Positions 7,699 through 18,090 of a stretch of 49,450 nt of DNA are shown here, one piece after another. The notes beneath the pieces are model-generated. The model searched no databases. It had not been told where the DNA came from and saw only the letters and a list, made by a program, of their open reading frames with translations. A program made the translations under genes and the position numbers. Position 1 is the stretch's first letter; every line of letters begins with the position of its first letter. The stretch is from Chloroflexota bacterium (lineage in GTDB: Bacteria > Chloroflexota > Dehalococcoidia > UBA6926), in assembly GCA_026713485.1 (NCBI GenBank), contig JAPOOK010000022.1, forward strand, positions 1-49,450, written 5' to 3'.

Positions 7699-8325
7699 AT
7701 GAAAGCCGTCAGAGCGGCCCTAGTGAGCATTGCCCTGGTCGCGTTGGCGTTGTCAGGCGCCTGCGCGGCGGTTGACGGCGTGTTCCGGCAGCCGCTTCCG
7801 CCGTCTGAGACCCTGAAACTGCAGGCGTTCTTGCTGGAAGGCGGCGGTGTTATGCCCGGCACCCAGGTCGTTCGCCTCAGCTGGAGTCCTCCGGATGAGG
7901 ACCTGGATATCGACTTTGTCGTCTTTGAGTATTCGCAGAACGAAGACGGGCCTTGGGAGGAAGTTGCGGCGAAGAACCCTGATGCAGGCCACCACGAGCA
8001 CGGCTCTATCTTCCGCAGCGGACACTTTTACTATTACCGCGTGTTCATGATCCGTGGGCAGGAAGAGACGCCGCGGACTGCCCCAACCTTGGTATGGATA
8101 CCGGGCCAGGGCGCGCTTGAACGATCCGGCCCGGGACAGATCCTCCCGCCCAATCAGACACCAACGCCCGTTCCGGGATCGGACGCGCCGGCCACGCCCC
8201 TGCCGGCACTCCCCGGGGATAACACATCGCCGTTCATAGTTGTCCCCCCGACGCCGACGCCAAGCGTGACGGTCACGCCGACCGCAACTCCCACGCGCAC
8301 TCCAACGCCGACACCCACCGGCTAA
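7699..8325 (+). CDS. Secreted protein with fibronectin III-like domain and Thr-Pro tail
   Basis: 208 residues. The N-terminus is a signal peptide (KAVRAALVSIALVALALSG, then ACA); the cysteine at 22 could be lipidated, but the lipobox is imperfect. The middle (about 45-125) has the strand pattern of an FN3-like domain: VVRLSWSPPDEDLDIDFVVF, then FYYYRVFMIRG. The last 70 residues are a Pro/Thr-rich linker with TPTATPTRTPTPTPTG, typical of cell-surface spacers. GGTGAG lies 6 nt before the ATG. Function unknown; likely exposed on the outside of the membrane. Confidence 0.75.
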   Translation: MKAVRAALVSIALVALALSGACAAVDGVFRQPLPPSETLKLQAFLLEGGGVMPGTQVVRLSWSPPDEDLDIDFVVFEYSQNEDGPWEEVAAKNPDAGHHEHGSIFRSGHFYYYRVFMIRGQEETPRTAPTLVWIPGQGALERSGPGQILPPNQTPTPVPGSDAPATPLPALPGDNTSPFIVVPPTPTPSVTVTPTATPTRTPTPTPTG

Positions 8326-8350
8326 CGGAGAGCGTGAGAGCGTCTACGAC

Positions 8351-8380
8351 TTGACGGTGAACATGGCCAATTCCTAGAAT
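8351..8380 (+). promoter_or_regulatory. Promoter upstream of rex
   Basis: TTGACG (8351-8356), 18 bp spacer, TAGAAT (8375-8380); predicted start near 8387, about 70 nt before the rex ATG. No convincing Rex operator (TTGTGAA-type palindrome) was found around it. Confidence 0.65.
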
Positions 8381-8456
8381 CTGAGCATCTTTCGAGTTCC
8401 GTCTACGGCGTATCCGTGTGTCCGGCAGACGGGGCAGGCGTATAGATGGGGAGTGT

Positions 8457-9140
8457 ATGCCAACGGATATCCCGGCCGTTGTGGTTGACAGGCTGCCGCA
8501 TTATTTGCGGACGCTGCGTCTCATGCTCGACGACGGGATTGAAGTCGTCAGCTCACGCGAACTCGGTGAGGCGCTCGGGACGACGCCGGCGCAGATTCGC
8601 AAGGACCTCAGCTACTTCGGCCGATTCGGCAAGCAGGGGCGCGGCTACGATGTCTCAGCCCTGCTTGGCGATCTGACACGCATCCTGGGACTGGAACGCT
8701 CGTGGCCGGTTGTGCTGGTCGGCGTCGGGCGCTTGGGACGCGCAATCATCACGTATCCCGGGCTGACCCCGGAGGGATTCCACGTGCGGGCGGCATTTGA
8801 TGCCGACCCGAGCATCGTGGGCAGCAACGTCGATAGCGTTCCCGTGCGCCCCGCCAGCGAGATGGAGAGATTTATCCGCGACGAGAGGATCGAGATTGCG
8901 ATTCTCGCGACGCCGGGCGACGTGGCGCAGGACGTGATTGACAGGCTCGTCGCGTGCGGAATCCGCGGCATCCTGAACTACGCGCCCATGACGCCGCACG
9001 TGCCGAACGGCATCACCGTGCGGACGATCGACCCCGTGCAGGCCCTCCAAACGATGACGTTCTACCTGAGGGACTCCGAAGAAGAAGAGGACCTCCTCCC
9101 CAAGCGCAACCGAGGCCGCAGAGGAAACGGCCGGCGCTAA
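8457..9140 (+). CDS. rex: Redox-sensing transcriptional repressor Rex
   Basis: 227 residues with the Rex layout: an N-terminal winged helix (about 1-75) containing SSRELGEALGTTPAQIRKDL, and the recognition block DLSYFGRFGKQGRGY, then a Rossmann domain with VLVGVGRLGRA (G89, G91, G94) that binds NADH/NAD+. It ends with the domain-swapped helix region (VQALQTMTFYL) plus a charged tail. Rex represses respiratory and fermentation genes when the NADH/NAD+ ratio is low. The ATG at 8457 has GGGGAG upstream, with close spacing. It is upstream of, but convergent with, the ATP synthase operon, separated by one foreign-looking gene. Confidence 0.93.
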   Translation: MPTDIPAVVVDRLPHYLRTLRLMLDDGIEVVSSRELGEALGTTPAQIRKDLSYFGRFGKQGRGYDVSALLGDLTRILGLERSWPVVLVGVGRLGRAIITYPGLTPEGFHVRAAFDADPSIVGSNVDSVPVRPASEMERFIRDERIEIAILATPGDVAQDVIDRLVACGIRGILNYAPMTPHVPNGITVRTIDPVQALQTMTFYLRDSEEEEDLLPKRNRGRRGNGRR

Positions 9141-9187
9141 AGCATCTTCAACTATTCCGGTTCAAGTCCCGGCAAGAGAGGATGCTT
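9140..9187. terminator. Probable bidirectional terminator hairpin between convergent genes
   Basis: A 7 bp perfect outer stem (AAGCATC 9140-9146 with GATGCTT 9181-9187) encloses an inner CCGG / CCGG stem around TTCAAGTC. It begins at the rex stop codon and ends 7 bp before the stop of the convergent gene at 9195. The position fits a shared terminator, though there is no long T-run. The inner part resembles a tRNA T-arm but has a mismatch, and no complete tRNA is present. Confidence 0.45.
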
Positions 9188-9194
9188 AGGATGG

Positions 9195-10598
9195 TCACGC
9201 AGGAACGCTAGGAAATTCCACGACGACGCCTCTGGTGGCGATTATGGCGTCACGACATTTAGCAGCGTAGTCAAGGTCACCAGTTGCTTCGATGTAGCGC
9301 ACTGCTTCAAACATTTTGTGAGTGAGGACTAGGGCAAAGCCGTTACGCTTGGCACTTGTCATGCACTTCTGAGTAAAGGTTCGTTCTCGCTTGTCTGGAG
9401 AAACGAGACGCTCCGGGTTGCCGAATAGCACGCCATGAGCATGTTCGGTAGTCTCTTCTCTAGCGAAATCCTCTGCGACATTTCGTTCAAGCTGAGTAAT
9501 CTTGTCGATATTAATGGCTGCACTATCGCGCCCCTCGACTTCTCCAAGAACACGACGCCCGTCAATGGTGAATATGGCATCAAATTCACTGTCACCTTCT
9601 GCAACTCCTATGGCTTCGACACCCATCACCTTCAGCGCCCGGATCACTGCATCTTCCAGCTGTTTCCCTTGCGCGAAGAGGAGACCCTGTAGCTGGCCCG
9701 CATCTTCAAGGTCTTCTTTCAACTCTTCCGTTCGCTGGCGGGATTGCGCCTCTGCCGCCTGGGCCCTAAGAAGATCCTTTCGCAATTTCTCCTGGGTGGT
9801 TGTCTCGTATTGTGAATCCTTCATCCAATCAGGTGGTGGGGAAGGAGCACCTTTTCTGAACTCTTGATCGATCTCAAAAAGGTGCTTAGCGTAGTCGATT
9901 GAATTTTGACGGAAATCATTATCATCCGCATTATCGTCATCTGTACCACGGTCCGCATCTTCATCGTCGTCTTGTGCCCTGAGTTGCAAGCCGGGGAGGA
10001 GGATGAGGTGTCCACCACCATTCTTAGATACAAACATCGCGCCTACAATCTGTTCTTGGTTTCTCGTTGTCAGCAGTGGTAGTAGCCCGTCTTGCGATGA
10101 AAACCTCATTTCATACCATGACAAATCAGCGAACCTCTTCCAATATCGACTCAAGAATTGTGCTCGAGGGGCGACACGAATCTCTTCGCCGAATCCTTCC
10201 CTAATTTGTTCTAGTTTGCACGGTAACGCTTCAATGTTCGACTGCAAAGCGACGATCTGTGTCCTCGTTGCATTGCGCCCTGTACCAGATCGCTTAACTT
10301 CGCCCGTTGCGACGTAAACTATCTGAGGGCTAGTAAGCTGGACAAACACGGTTTTCCCCGCGTTGACCGCCGAAAGTAATTCTCTCCGCCAGCGATGGAG
10401 CAGTTCCTTATATCGAAAGGACTGGTCCTCGCTAAGAGATGGTTTACCTCGATAGAAGCGTGTTGCGAATGGCGTAATAGGAAGGCCGAAGGCTACAATG
10501 TCGGCATCGTCAAGAGACACTTGGTCTGCGTGACTGTATGACTCTACGCCTGCGTCAGGGTGGATGTGATCAAGCCCGACGGCAAATAGCCTCGCCAT
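9195..10598 (-). CDS. Orphan protein with predicted PD-(D/E)XK nuclease domain
   Basis: 467 residues in three parts. Residues 1-210 look alpha/beta (DDADIVAFGLPI, AGKTVFVQL, GGGHLILLPGL), reminiscent of a ThuA/GATase-like fold. A very acidic Asp/Asn linker follows (about 213-230). A coiled coil lies at about 265-318. The C-terminal domain has an LEDAVIRALK helix, then GDSEFDAIF and VLGEVEGRD, matching the E, D and ExE/K-type core of restriction-like nucleases. The expected lysine after the last acid is replaced, so activity is uncertain. GC is visibly lower than in neighbours, suggesting acquisition. A TATACT box (10635-10640, minus strand) may be its -10. Function unproven; defence is a guess from architecture. 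Confidence 0.75.
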   Translation of the reverse strand: MARLFAVGLDHIHPDAGVESYSHADQVSLDDADIVAFGLPITPFATRFYRGKPSLSEDQSFRYKELLHRWRRELLSAVNAGKTVFVQLTSPQIVYVATGEVKRSGTGRNATRTQIVALQSNIEALPCKLEQIREGFGEEIRVAPRAQFLSRYWKRFADLSWYEMRFSSQDGLLPLLTTRNQEQIVGAMFVSKNGGGHLILLPGLQLRAQDDDEDADRGTDDDNADDNDFRQNSIDYAKHLFEIDQEFRKGAPSPPPDWMKDSQYETTTQEKLRKDLLRAQAAEAQSRQRTEELKEDLEDAGQLQGLLFAQGKQLEDAVIRALKVMGVEAIGVAEGDSEFDAIFTIDGRRVLGEVEGRDSAAINIDKITQLERNVAEDFAREETTEHAHGVLFGNPERLVSPDKRERTFTQKCMTSAKRNGFALVLTHKMFEAVRYIEATGDLDYAAKCRDAIIATRGVVVEFPSVPA

Positions 10599-10744
10599 TC
10601 TGAAATCCCCGCCGTGGTTTGTGGACTCAAAGATAGTATATCGGACCTTAATTGTTCCGTCGCCGCTCCTGGCACCCTCCCACCAATCTTGGCTCGAGTC
10701 CCGGTCAGAGGTACTTCTGGGGTCGGCAGACCAATTCGCGCCGG

Positions 10745-11203
10745 CTAATTCTCCTGCCGTGGTGGCTGTCCTCCGGGCGCTTGCCTGCGGCGGCGGGCGG
10801 CGACGCGTTCCGCAACCCGGAGGCGTGTGAGTGAGCGCAGCAAGGCGGACTCCACACGCGCCATATCAAGGTCCGGTATGGCCTGACGATTCGTGAGCCG
10901 CTCCTGCGCCCGGCGTCTCGCCACCTCGGCGCGATCCATGTCAATGTCTTCTGCGTATTCCGCCGCATCGGACAGTATTGTCACGCTATCTGGGCCAATC
11001 TGGGCAAAGCCGCCGCTAATAACCAGTGACGTCTCTTCGCCTGACTTGCGTGTCAGCACCTCGCCGGGCTCAAGCAGCGTCACAATGCGGGCGTGGCGCG
11101 GCAGGACGCCGAGCTGCCCCTCCTCGCCGGGGAGGACGACGATATCGACATCGTCCTCGTAGGCGATCTTGTCCAGTGCGATGATCTGCAGGTGGGTCGG
11201 CAT
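10745..11203 (-). CDS. atpC: ATP synthase epsilon subunit
   Basis: 152 residues. The N-terminal beta-sandwich (to about 85) contains the conserved GEEGQLGVLPRHARIVTLLEPG block and ISGGFAQIGPDSVTIL. The C-terminal half is an Arg-rich helical hairpin followed by a basic Gln/Pro tail, a little longer than usual. Epsilon joins the central stalk and can inhibit ATP hydrolysis through its C-terminal helices. The start follows the atpD stop by 2 nt. Last gene of the operon; no strong terminator hairpin was seen after it. Confidence 0.95.
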   Translation of the reverse strand: MPTHLQIIALDKIAYEDDVDIVVLPGEEGQLGVLPRHARIVTLLEPGEVLTRKSGEETSLVISGGFAQIGPDSVTILSDAAEYAEDIDMDRAEVARRRAQERLTNRQAIPDLDMARVESALLRSLTRLRVAERVAARRRRQAPGGQPPRQEN

Positions 11204-11205
11204 TC

Positions 11206-12612
<1,407 letters not shown>

Positions 12613-12616
12613 TCAC

Positions 12617-13303
12617 CTACCGTGTCGGGGCCAACTCGGCCCCCTGCCCAAAGTAGCGATCCACGTCAAACTCGCGAAGGCTGTCGATAATCTCATCCGC
12701 CTTCGAAATATCAAGGTTCTCTGTCATACCCGTGCGAAGCGCAATTGTCCGTATGCCGGCGCCTGTTGCCGACTTGATTCCAGCCGGCGAGTCCTCAATG
12801 GCGATGGCATCCGCCGGATCCAGCCCCATCAATTCTGCCGCCTTGAGATAGATATCGGGCGCAGGCTTTGTCCGCCTCACGTCTGTGGAGCAAACGGCAA
12901 CGTCAAAGAACTCCGTCAGCCCCAGCTTCTCCAGCTTGATTGTGAGCCACTTGCGGCGTGACGCCGTCGCAACGCCGCGCGGAATGCTGCGCCGCTCCAC
13001 GATGCCAAGCAACTCCTCCGCCTCCGGCGTGAGCGTCAGTTCACTCTTGAGCACACCCTCAATCACCGCCTCATAGCGATCCTGGTAGTGCTGCGCGGGC
13101 TCAGGCAGGTTGTTGTCACGCGTCAACGCTTGCCACGTCAGCGTGGCCGTTGAGCCGATCCACCTCTGGTATTCCTCAGCCGACAGCTGTGGAACGCCGC
13201 ACTCCTCGAGGATGACATTCACAGACTTCAAGTACAGCGGCTCACTGTCGATGAGCACGCCGTCAAAGTCAAAGATGATGCCGCGGGCCTGCTGGGCGCT
13301 CAT
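12617..13303 (-). CDS. HAD-superfamily phosphatase (beta-phosphoglucomutase-like), second copy
   Basis: 228 residues with all HAD motifs: FDFDGVLIDSE (nucleophile D12, acid/base D14), a Ser in VATASRRKW, Lys in RTKPAPDIY, and IEDSPAG. The helical cap between motifs I and II is of the class I type seen in beta-phosphoglucomutase and phosphoglycolate or sugar-phosphate phosphatases. Substrate cannot be read from sequence. It overlaps the first HAD gene by ATGA and sits 13 nt before atpD, so it is expressed with the ATP synthase. Confidence 0.85.
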   Translation of the reverse strand: MSAQQARGIIFDFDGVLIDSEPLYLKSVNVILEECGVPQLSAEEYQRWIGSTATLTWQALTRDNNLPEPAQHYQDRYEAVIEGVLKSELTLTPEAEELLGIVERRSIPRGVATASRRKWLTIKLEKLGLTEFFDVAVCSTDVRRTKPAPDIYLKAAELMGLDPADAIAIEDSPAGIKSATGAGIRTIALRTGMTENLDISKADEIIDSLREFDVDRYFGQGAELAPTR

Positions 13304-14016
13304 GATGCCAAGCCTCCCGCCAGCAGCGCCTGCACGTCAATCTCACGTAGCGAATCAACGATGGCGTGCGCGTAGGTCTGGTCGACATCCTGCATCCAGT
13401 GGGTGCGAATAGCGATGGTGTACAGCCCCGCATCACGCGCCGCCCGGATCCCGCTAAGTGAGTCTTCGATCGCAAGCGTCTCTGCCGGATCGACTCCCAG
13501 CGCCTGCGTCGCTTTCAGATAAATCTCAGGGTTTGGCTTATGCGCCGAGACGTTATCGCCCGTAAGAATCTCATCAAAGGCGTCGGAGATGCCCATGATT
13601 TCAAGCCGCTGCCGGGCCCACGCTGCCCTTGCCGAAGTCGCCAAGGCGAAAGGGACGCCGGTCTGACGAATGCTCGCAATCAGTTCGATCGCGCCATCCG
13701 CCACAATTAACTCGGTGGGGAACAGGCCGCGCGCGATCACGTCGACGCGGTGCGTGTATTCATCGAGCGGCGTGTTGAGCGTAGGGCGTAGCTGACTGAT
13801 GCGGCGCCACCAGGAATCGTTATCGAGGCCGGTCATCGAACGCGCTTCGTCGTGAGTGAGAGCGTCCTGCCCCTCTTCTGCGAGGAAGCGGTTGATGGCG
13901 GAAACGAGCACCGTCTCCGTGTCGCAGAGCACGCCGTCAAGGTCCGTAACGACGGCGCTGAGGCGCGTCGGCGCGTCCACGAATCGTTCCATTGGCGGCA
14001 CGGCGAGAGCCTGCAT
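13300..14016 (-). CDS. HAD-superfamily phosphatase (beta-phosphoglucomutase-like), first copy
   Basis: 238 residues. Motif I is VTDLDGVLCDTE (D25, D27), motif II the Ser/Thr of ALATSARAAW, motif III Lys in AHKPNPEIY, and motif IV IEDSLSGIRAA. Similar in layout to the next gene but clearly diverged, so the pair is an old tandem duplication or two independent recruits. GGAGAAGG lies 8 nt before the ATG; the gene starts 3 nt after the atpG stop. An internal ATG at 13992 is a weaker alternative start. Confidence 0.85.
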   Translation of the reverse strand: MQALAVPPMERFVDAPTRLSAVVTDLDGVLCDTETVLVSAINRFLAEEGQDALTHDEARSMTGLDNDSWWRRISQLRPTLNTPLDEYTHRVDVIARGLFPTELIVADGAIELIASIRQTGVPFALATSARAAWARQRLEIMGISDAFDEILTGDNVSAHKPNPEIYLKATQALGVDPAETLAIEDSLSGIRAARDAGLYTIAIRTHWMQDVDQTYAHAIVDSLREIDVQALLAGGLAS

Positions 14017-14019
14017 GGG

Positions 14020-14898
14020 CTACGCCTTCTCCAGCGCGGCGACGCCGCCGATGAGATCCAGAAGCTCCGTGGTAATCGTCTCCTGCCGGGCCTTGTTGTA
14101 CTCAAGGGTCAGGGCGTCAATCATCTCGCCCGCCGCGTCCGTCGCGGCGCGCATGGCCACCATCCGCGCGGACTGCTCCGATGCGGAGTTCTCCAATGCG
14201 GCCTGGTAGATCTGCATTTCCACGTAGCGCGGCAGAAGGCCGCCCAACACCGTTGCGGCGTCCGGCTCATATTCATAGTCGCCGAGGGACGCGCTCGCGC
14301 CGTTCTCAGACGCCGCGGGTGGCTCAACAGGGAGCAACTGCCGAATAGTCGGCTCCTGCACGGCTGTGTTAACGAAATTGGCGTATGCCAGATAGACACG
14401 GTCAAGCCGTCCGGCCTCGTAGTCCTCCAGCACGATGCGCGCGATAGGGGACGTATCGATGGGGTCCGGGAAGTCGCCCAGATTCAGGAACTCGGCGCGG
14501 ATGTCACGACCTCGCCGCGAGAAGAAGTCGTTCCCCTTCTTGCCGACGGAGATCTGGGATACGGGATGCTGCTGTTCCAGGCCGAAATTGTAGGCGGCGC
14601 GGTTGAGGTTGGCGTTGAGGCCGCCGCACAAGCCGCGATCCGGCGTGAACAGGATCAGGCCGATGTTGCTCGGCTCACGCACCTGCATGAGGGGGTGAAC
14701 ATCATCCCCGCTGCCGCTCTGCCGCGCGACGATGTCCGCGATGAGGTCAAGCAGGCGCGTGGAATACGGGCGCGACGCCATGACGCGCTGCTGGGCGCGG
14801 CGCATCTTTGCCGCCGCGATGAGCTCCATCGCGTTCGTGATGCGCTGCGTGCTGGTGACGCTGCGAATCCGTTGTCGAATCTGCCGTGTATTTGGCAC
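14020..14898 (-). CDS. atpG: ATP synthase gamma subunit
   Basis: 292 residues. The N-terminal helix (RQIRQRIRSVTSTQRITNAMELIAA) and C-terminal helix (ALTLEYNKARQETITTELLDLIGG) are the conserved coiled-coil shaft that rotates inside the alpha3beta3 ring; the middle has TPDRGLCGGLNANL. About 35 nt separate it from atpA upstream, and it is followed within 3 nt by the HAD pair. Normal length, no broken motif. Confidence 0.96.
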   Translation of the reverse strand: MPNTRQIRQRIRSVTSTQRITNAMELIAAAKMRRAQQRVMASRPYSTRLLDLIADIVARQSGSGDDVHPLMQVREPSNIGLILFTPDRGLCGGLNANLNRAAYNFGLEQQHPVSQISVGKKGNDFFSRRGRDIRAEFLNLGDFPDPIDTSPIARIVLEDYEAGRLDRVYLAYANFVNTAVQEPTIRQLLPVEPPAASENGASASLGDYEYEPDAATVLGGLLPRYVEMQIYQAALENSASEQSARMVAMRAATDAAGEMIDALTLEYNKARQETITTELLDLIGGVAALEKA

Positions 14899-14932
14899 GA
14901 CGCCCTATCCTCTCGGTACTGACCGCTATCGC

Positions 14933-16444
14933 CTAGTAGGTTCCGGTGTCCTTGAATTCCTGCACCGCGTTGCGCAACGCCGTCTCCGTCTCCTCTCCGA
15001 GGTCGCCGGACTCGCGAATCGTCGTCAGGACGCTCTCATGCGACGCGTCAAGGAATGCGAGGAGGGCGCTTTCAAACGCGCCAACGCGTTCCACGGGCAC
15101 GTCATCCATCAGACCCTGCGTCGCGGCAAAGAGGACTGCGACCTCCTTCTCAACGGACAACGGCTCGTACTGACCCTGCTTGAGAAGTTCAGTGAGAATC
15201 TGACCACGCTCAAGCTGCCGACGTGTGGCGGGGTCGAGATCGCCGCTGCCGAACTGAGCGAAAGCCTGAAGGTTGCGGAACTGCGCCAGATCGAGGCGCA
15301 TACGTCCGGCAACCCGGCGAATTGCACGGGTCTGCGCTGCGCCGCCCACTCGTGAGACGGACAGTCCTGCGTTCACCGCCGGGCGGATGCCGGAGTTGAA
15401 CAGGTCCGTCTCAAGGTAGATCTGGCCGTCTGTAATGGAGATGACGTTTGTGGGGATGTATGCGGACACGTCGCCGGCCTGCGTTTCAATGATCGGCAGA
15501 GCCGTCAGAGAGCCGCCACCGTTCTCGTCGTTCAGGCGCGCGGCGCGCTCTAGCAGGCGGCTATGTAGGTAGAAGACGTCGCCGGGGTAGGCTTCGCGTC
15601 CGGGCGGCCGGCGGAGCAGCAGCGAGACCTCACGATACGCCCACGCGTGCTTGGAGAGGTCATCGTAGACGATGAGGGCGTCCTTGCCCTCTTCCATGAA
15701 CTGCTCGCCGATGGCGCAGCCCGCGTAGGGCGCCAAATACTGCATGGCGGCGGACTCCGCCGCGTTGGCCGTGACAACGACGGTATGTTCCATCGCGCCG
15801 TTCTGCTCAAGCGTCGAGACCAACTGCGCCACCTTGGACGCCTTCTGGCCGATGGCGACGTAGATGCAGATGAGATCGCCGCCCCGCTGGTTGATGATCG
15901 TATCGATGGCGATGGCAGTCTTGCCGGTTGAGCGGTCGCCGATGATCAGCTCACGCTGGCCACGACCGACGGGAATCATCGCGTCGAGGGCTTTGATGCC
16001 GGTCTGCACCGGCTTGTCCACGGACTGGCGGGTTACGACGTTGGGCGCGACCCTCTCCAGCGGCCTGGATTGCGTTGTCTGGATGGGGCCCTTGCCGTCC
16101 ACCGCAACGCCGAGCGCGTCCACGACGCGTCCCAACATGCCGTCACCGACGGGCACCTCTGCGATGCGCCCCGTCGTGCGGACTTCCGAGCCCTCCTGGA
16201 TGCCGGCGTCCGAACCGAGGATGACCGTACCGACGGTCTCCTCTTCGAGGTTCAGCGCGATGCCGATAGCGCCGGTGGCAAACTCAATAAGCTCGCCGTA
16301 TCGCACTCCCGTAAGGCCGTGAACCGTCGCGATCCCGTCACCTATCTGGATGACCGAACCGACGTCGACGGTTTCAATCGAGACCCCAAAGTCCTCAATC
16401 TGACGCCGAATAATTGACGCAATGTCCTGGCCGCGAACAGCCAT
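14933..16444 (-). CDS. atpA: ATP synthase alpha subunit
   Basis: 503 residues, normal size. The nucleotide-binding loop reads GDRSTGKT (169-176), with Ser where many bacteria have Gln; Lys and Thr are kept. Other landmarks: DGIATVHGL near the N-terminus, [31 protein letters not shown] region, and [11 protein letters not shown]. Alpha carries the non-catalytic nucleotide sites and forms the hexamer with beta. A 65 nt gap separates it from atpH. Confidence 0.97.
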   Translation of the reverse strand: MAVRGQDIASIIRRQIEDFGVSIETVDVGSVIQIGDGIATVHGLTGVRYGELIEFATGAIGIALNLEEETVGTVILGSDAGIQEGSEVRTTGRIAEVPVGDGMLGRVVDALGVAVDGKGPIQTTQSRPLERVAPNVVTRQSVDKPVQTGIKALDAMIPVGRGQRELIIGDRSTGKTAIAIDTIINQRGGDLICIYVAIGQKASKVAQLVSTLEQNGAMEHTVVVTANAAESAAMQYLAPYAGCAIGEQFMEEGKDALIVYDDLSKHAWAYREVSLLLRRPPGREAYPGDVFYLHSRLLERAARLNDENGGGSLTALPIIETQAGDVSAYIPTNVISITDGQIYLETDLFNSGIRPAVNAGLSVSRVGGAAQTRAIRRVAGRMRLDLAQFRNLQAFAQFGSGDLDPATRRQLERGQILTELLKQGQYEPLSVEKEVAVLFAATQGLMDDVPVERVGAFESALLAFLDASHESVLTTIRESGDLGEETETALRNAVQEFKDTGTY

Positions 16445-16509
16445 CTTTCAGTCCCCTTTGTCTCTACTTCTTTGTCGTTCTGCGAATCAGTTTGCCCCGT
16501 CGGGCGTGT

Positions 16510-17055
16510 CTAGGATGACGCGGCGCTCTCCCGCAGCCAATCACGGAGATTGCGAAGGCGGGAACGCGTGCTGCCGTCCAGAACGCGGTCGCCAACGCGC
16601 GCGACAAACCCGCCAATGATCTCAGGGTCCACTTCCACGGAGATCCGGAGATCACGCCCCACCTGTTGATTCAGCATCTGGCGCACCTGCTCCTGCAGGT
16701 CATCGTCCATTGGCTCTGCCGATGTCACGCTTGCCGCGACGATACCGCGTTCCTCATCCAGCATCTCCAGGTAACCGTCCAGGATGCCTTGGGCGAGGTG
16801 AGAGCGGTTGCGCCGGATCAGGATCATAGCGAGGTTGCGCGCGAACGGCGCAACGCTGCCAAGGTGCTGATCAAGCAACTGCTGCTTGTTCTCCTCCGAG
16901 ACGCGCGGCGATTCCATGAAGGTCTGCACGTCGGGCAGGCCCAGAACGTCCGCTATCGTCTGCAGGTCGTCCCGCCACTGATCAAGCGTGTCCTGTCCTC
17001 GGGCGATGTCGAACACCGCCTGCGCGTATCGCCGGGCTGATCCGCCGGAGGGCAT
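16510..17055 (-). CDS. atpH: ATP synthase delta subunit
   Basis: 181 residues. The helical N-terminal domain (GSARRYAQAVFDIARGQ) binds the top of F1, and the C-terminal part (DPEIIGGFVARVGDRVLDGS) is the conserved OSCP-type signature. Delta links F1 to the peripheral stalk. The start is 3 nt after the atpF stop. Ordinary length and motifs. Confidence 0.94.
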   Translation of the reverse strand: MPSGGSARRYAQAVFDIARGQDTLDQWRDDLQTIADVLGLPDVQTFMESPRVSEENKQQLLDQHLGSVAPFARNLAMILIRRNRSHLAQGILDGYLEMLDEERGIVAASVTSAEPMDDDLQEQVRQMLNQQVGRDLRISVEVDPEIIGGFVARVGDRVLDGSTRSRLRNLRDWLRESAASS

Positions 17056-17058
17056 CGG

Positions 17059-17568
17059 CTAGGAGCCTCCGCCGTTCGTGATCTCTTCCGCCTCGCGCAG
17101 CACCTCTTCGACGAGGCCGCGATGCGTGTCATGGTCAAGCGACTGGTTGATGATGCGCTCGGCGGCCATGATCGAGAGATTGATGATCTCCTGCCTGCCT
17201 TGTTCGATTATCTCCGCGGCCTCGCGCCGGAGCTCTTCCCGTGACCGTTCGGCAACGGCTTCCGCGTCCGCGCGAGCTTGTGCCAACAGCTCTTCAGTCT
17301 GGCGTCGGCTTGTTTCCGTCGCCTGCTGGATGATCTGCTGGGCGCGATCCCTGGCCTCTGCGAGCGCCTGCTGAACCTCCTCGCCGCTGCGGGCGGATTC
17401 CTCGCGAGCGCGCTCTGCTTCCGAGAGTGCCTCCCGAATGCGTTCCGCGCGCTGGTCGAGCATCCGCGTCACTGGCTTGTAGAGGATCAGCGACATCAGA
17501 ACCAGGAAGATCCCGAAGTTAATGAACTGGCTGATCAGCCCGGGGATGTTGAATCCGATGGCTTCCAT
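17059..17568 (-). CDS. atpF: ATP synthase subunit b
   Basis: 169 residues from ATG 17568, which is preceded by GGGGGA; an upstream in-frame ATG at 17598 would add ten residues without conserved content. One membrane helix (ISQFINFGIFLVLMSLILY) is followed by KPVTRMLDQRAERI and a long Ala/Glu/Arg-rich coiled coil, the peripheral stalk. Only one b-type gene is present, so the stalk is presumably a homodimer. Confidence 0.94.
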   Translation of the reverse strand: MEAIGFNIPGLISQFINFGIFLVLMSLILYKPVTRMLDQRAERIREALSEAERAREESARSGEEVQQALAEARDRAQQIIQQATETSRRQTEELLAQARADAEAVAERSREELRREAAEIIEQGRQEIINLSIMAAERIINQSLDHDTHRGLVEEVLREAEEITNGGGS

Positions 17569-17642
17569 CGACTCAGTCCCCCTTCCGATCGGCTGCAAAA
17601 GTCTGCGCCGACATCACAATGTCCTGTCTTGCTCGCAACGTT

Positions 17643-18035
<393 letters not shown>

Positions 18036-18090
18036 TCACACCGGACTCCGGCTCCACCAATCGTTATTTCTCACTTATGTGGCTAGGCGC

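Noticed and set aside
2930-7700. Integrase or attachment sites bounding the phage-type operon
   Set aside because: No recombinase gene and no direct repeats were recognised at either edge by eye; a computed repeat search would be needed.
8326-8456. Autoregulatory Rex operator upstream of rex
   Set aside because: Searched for a TTGTGAA-type palindrome around the promoter; none was convincing.
9140-9187. Possible tRNA gene
   Set aside because: Only about 48 bp long, no D-arm or anticodon arm, and one mismatch in the T-stem; kept only as a hairpin and as a speculative remnant.
13852-14922. 356-codon open frame antisense to atpG and the HAD gene
   Set aside because: Opposite two well-supported genes, with no domain-like pattern; typical GC-rich shadow frame.
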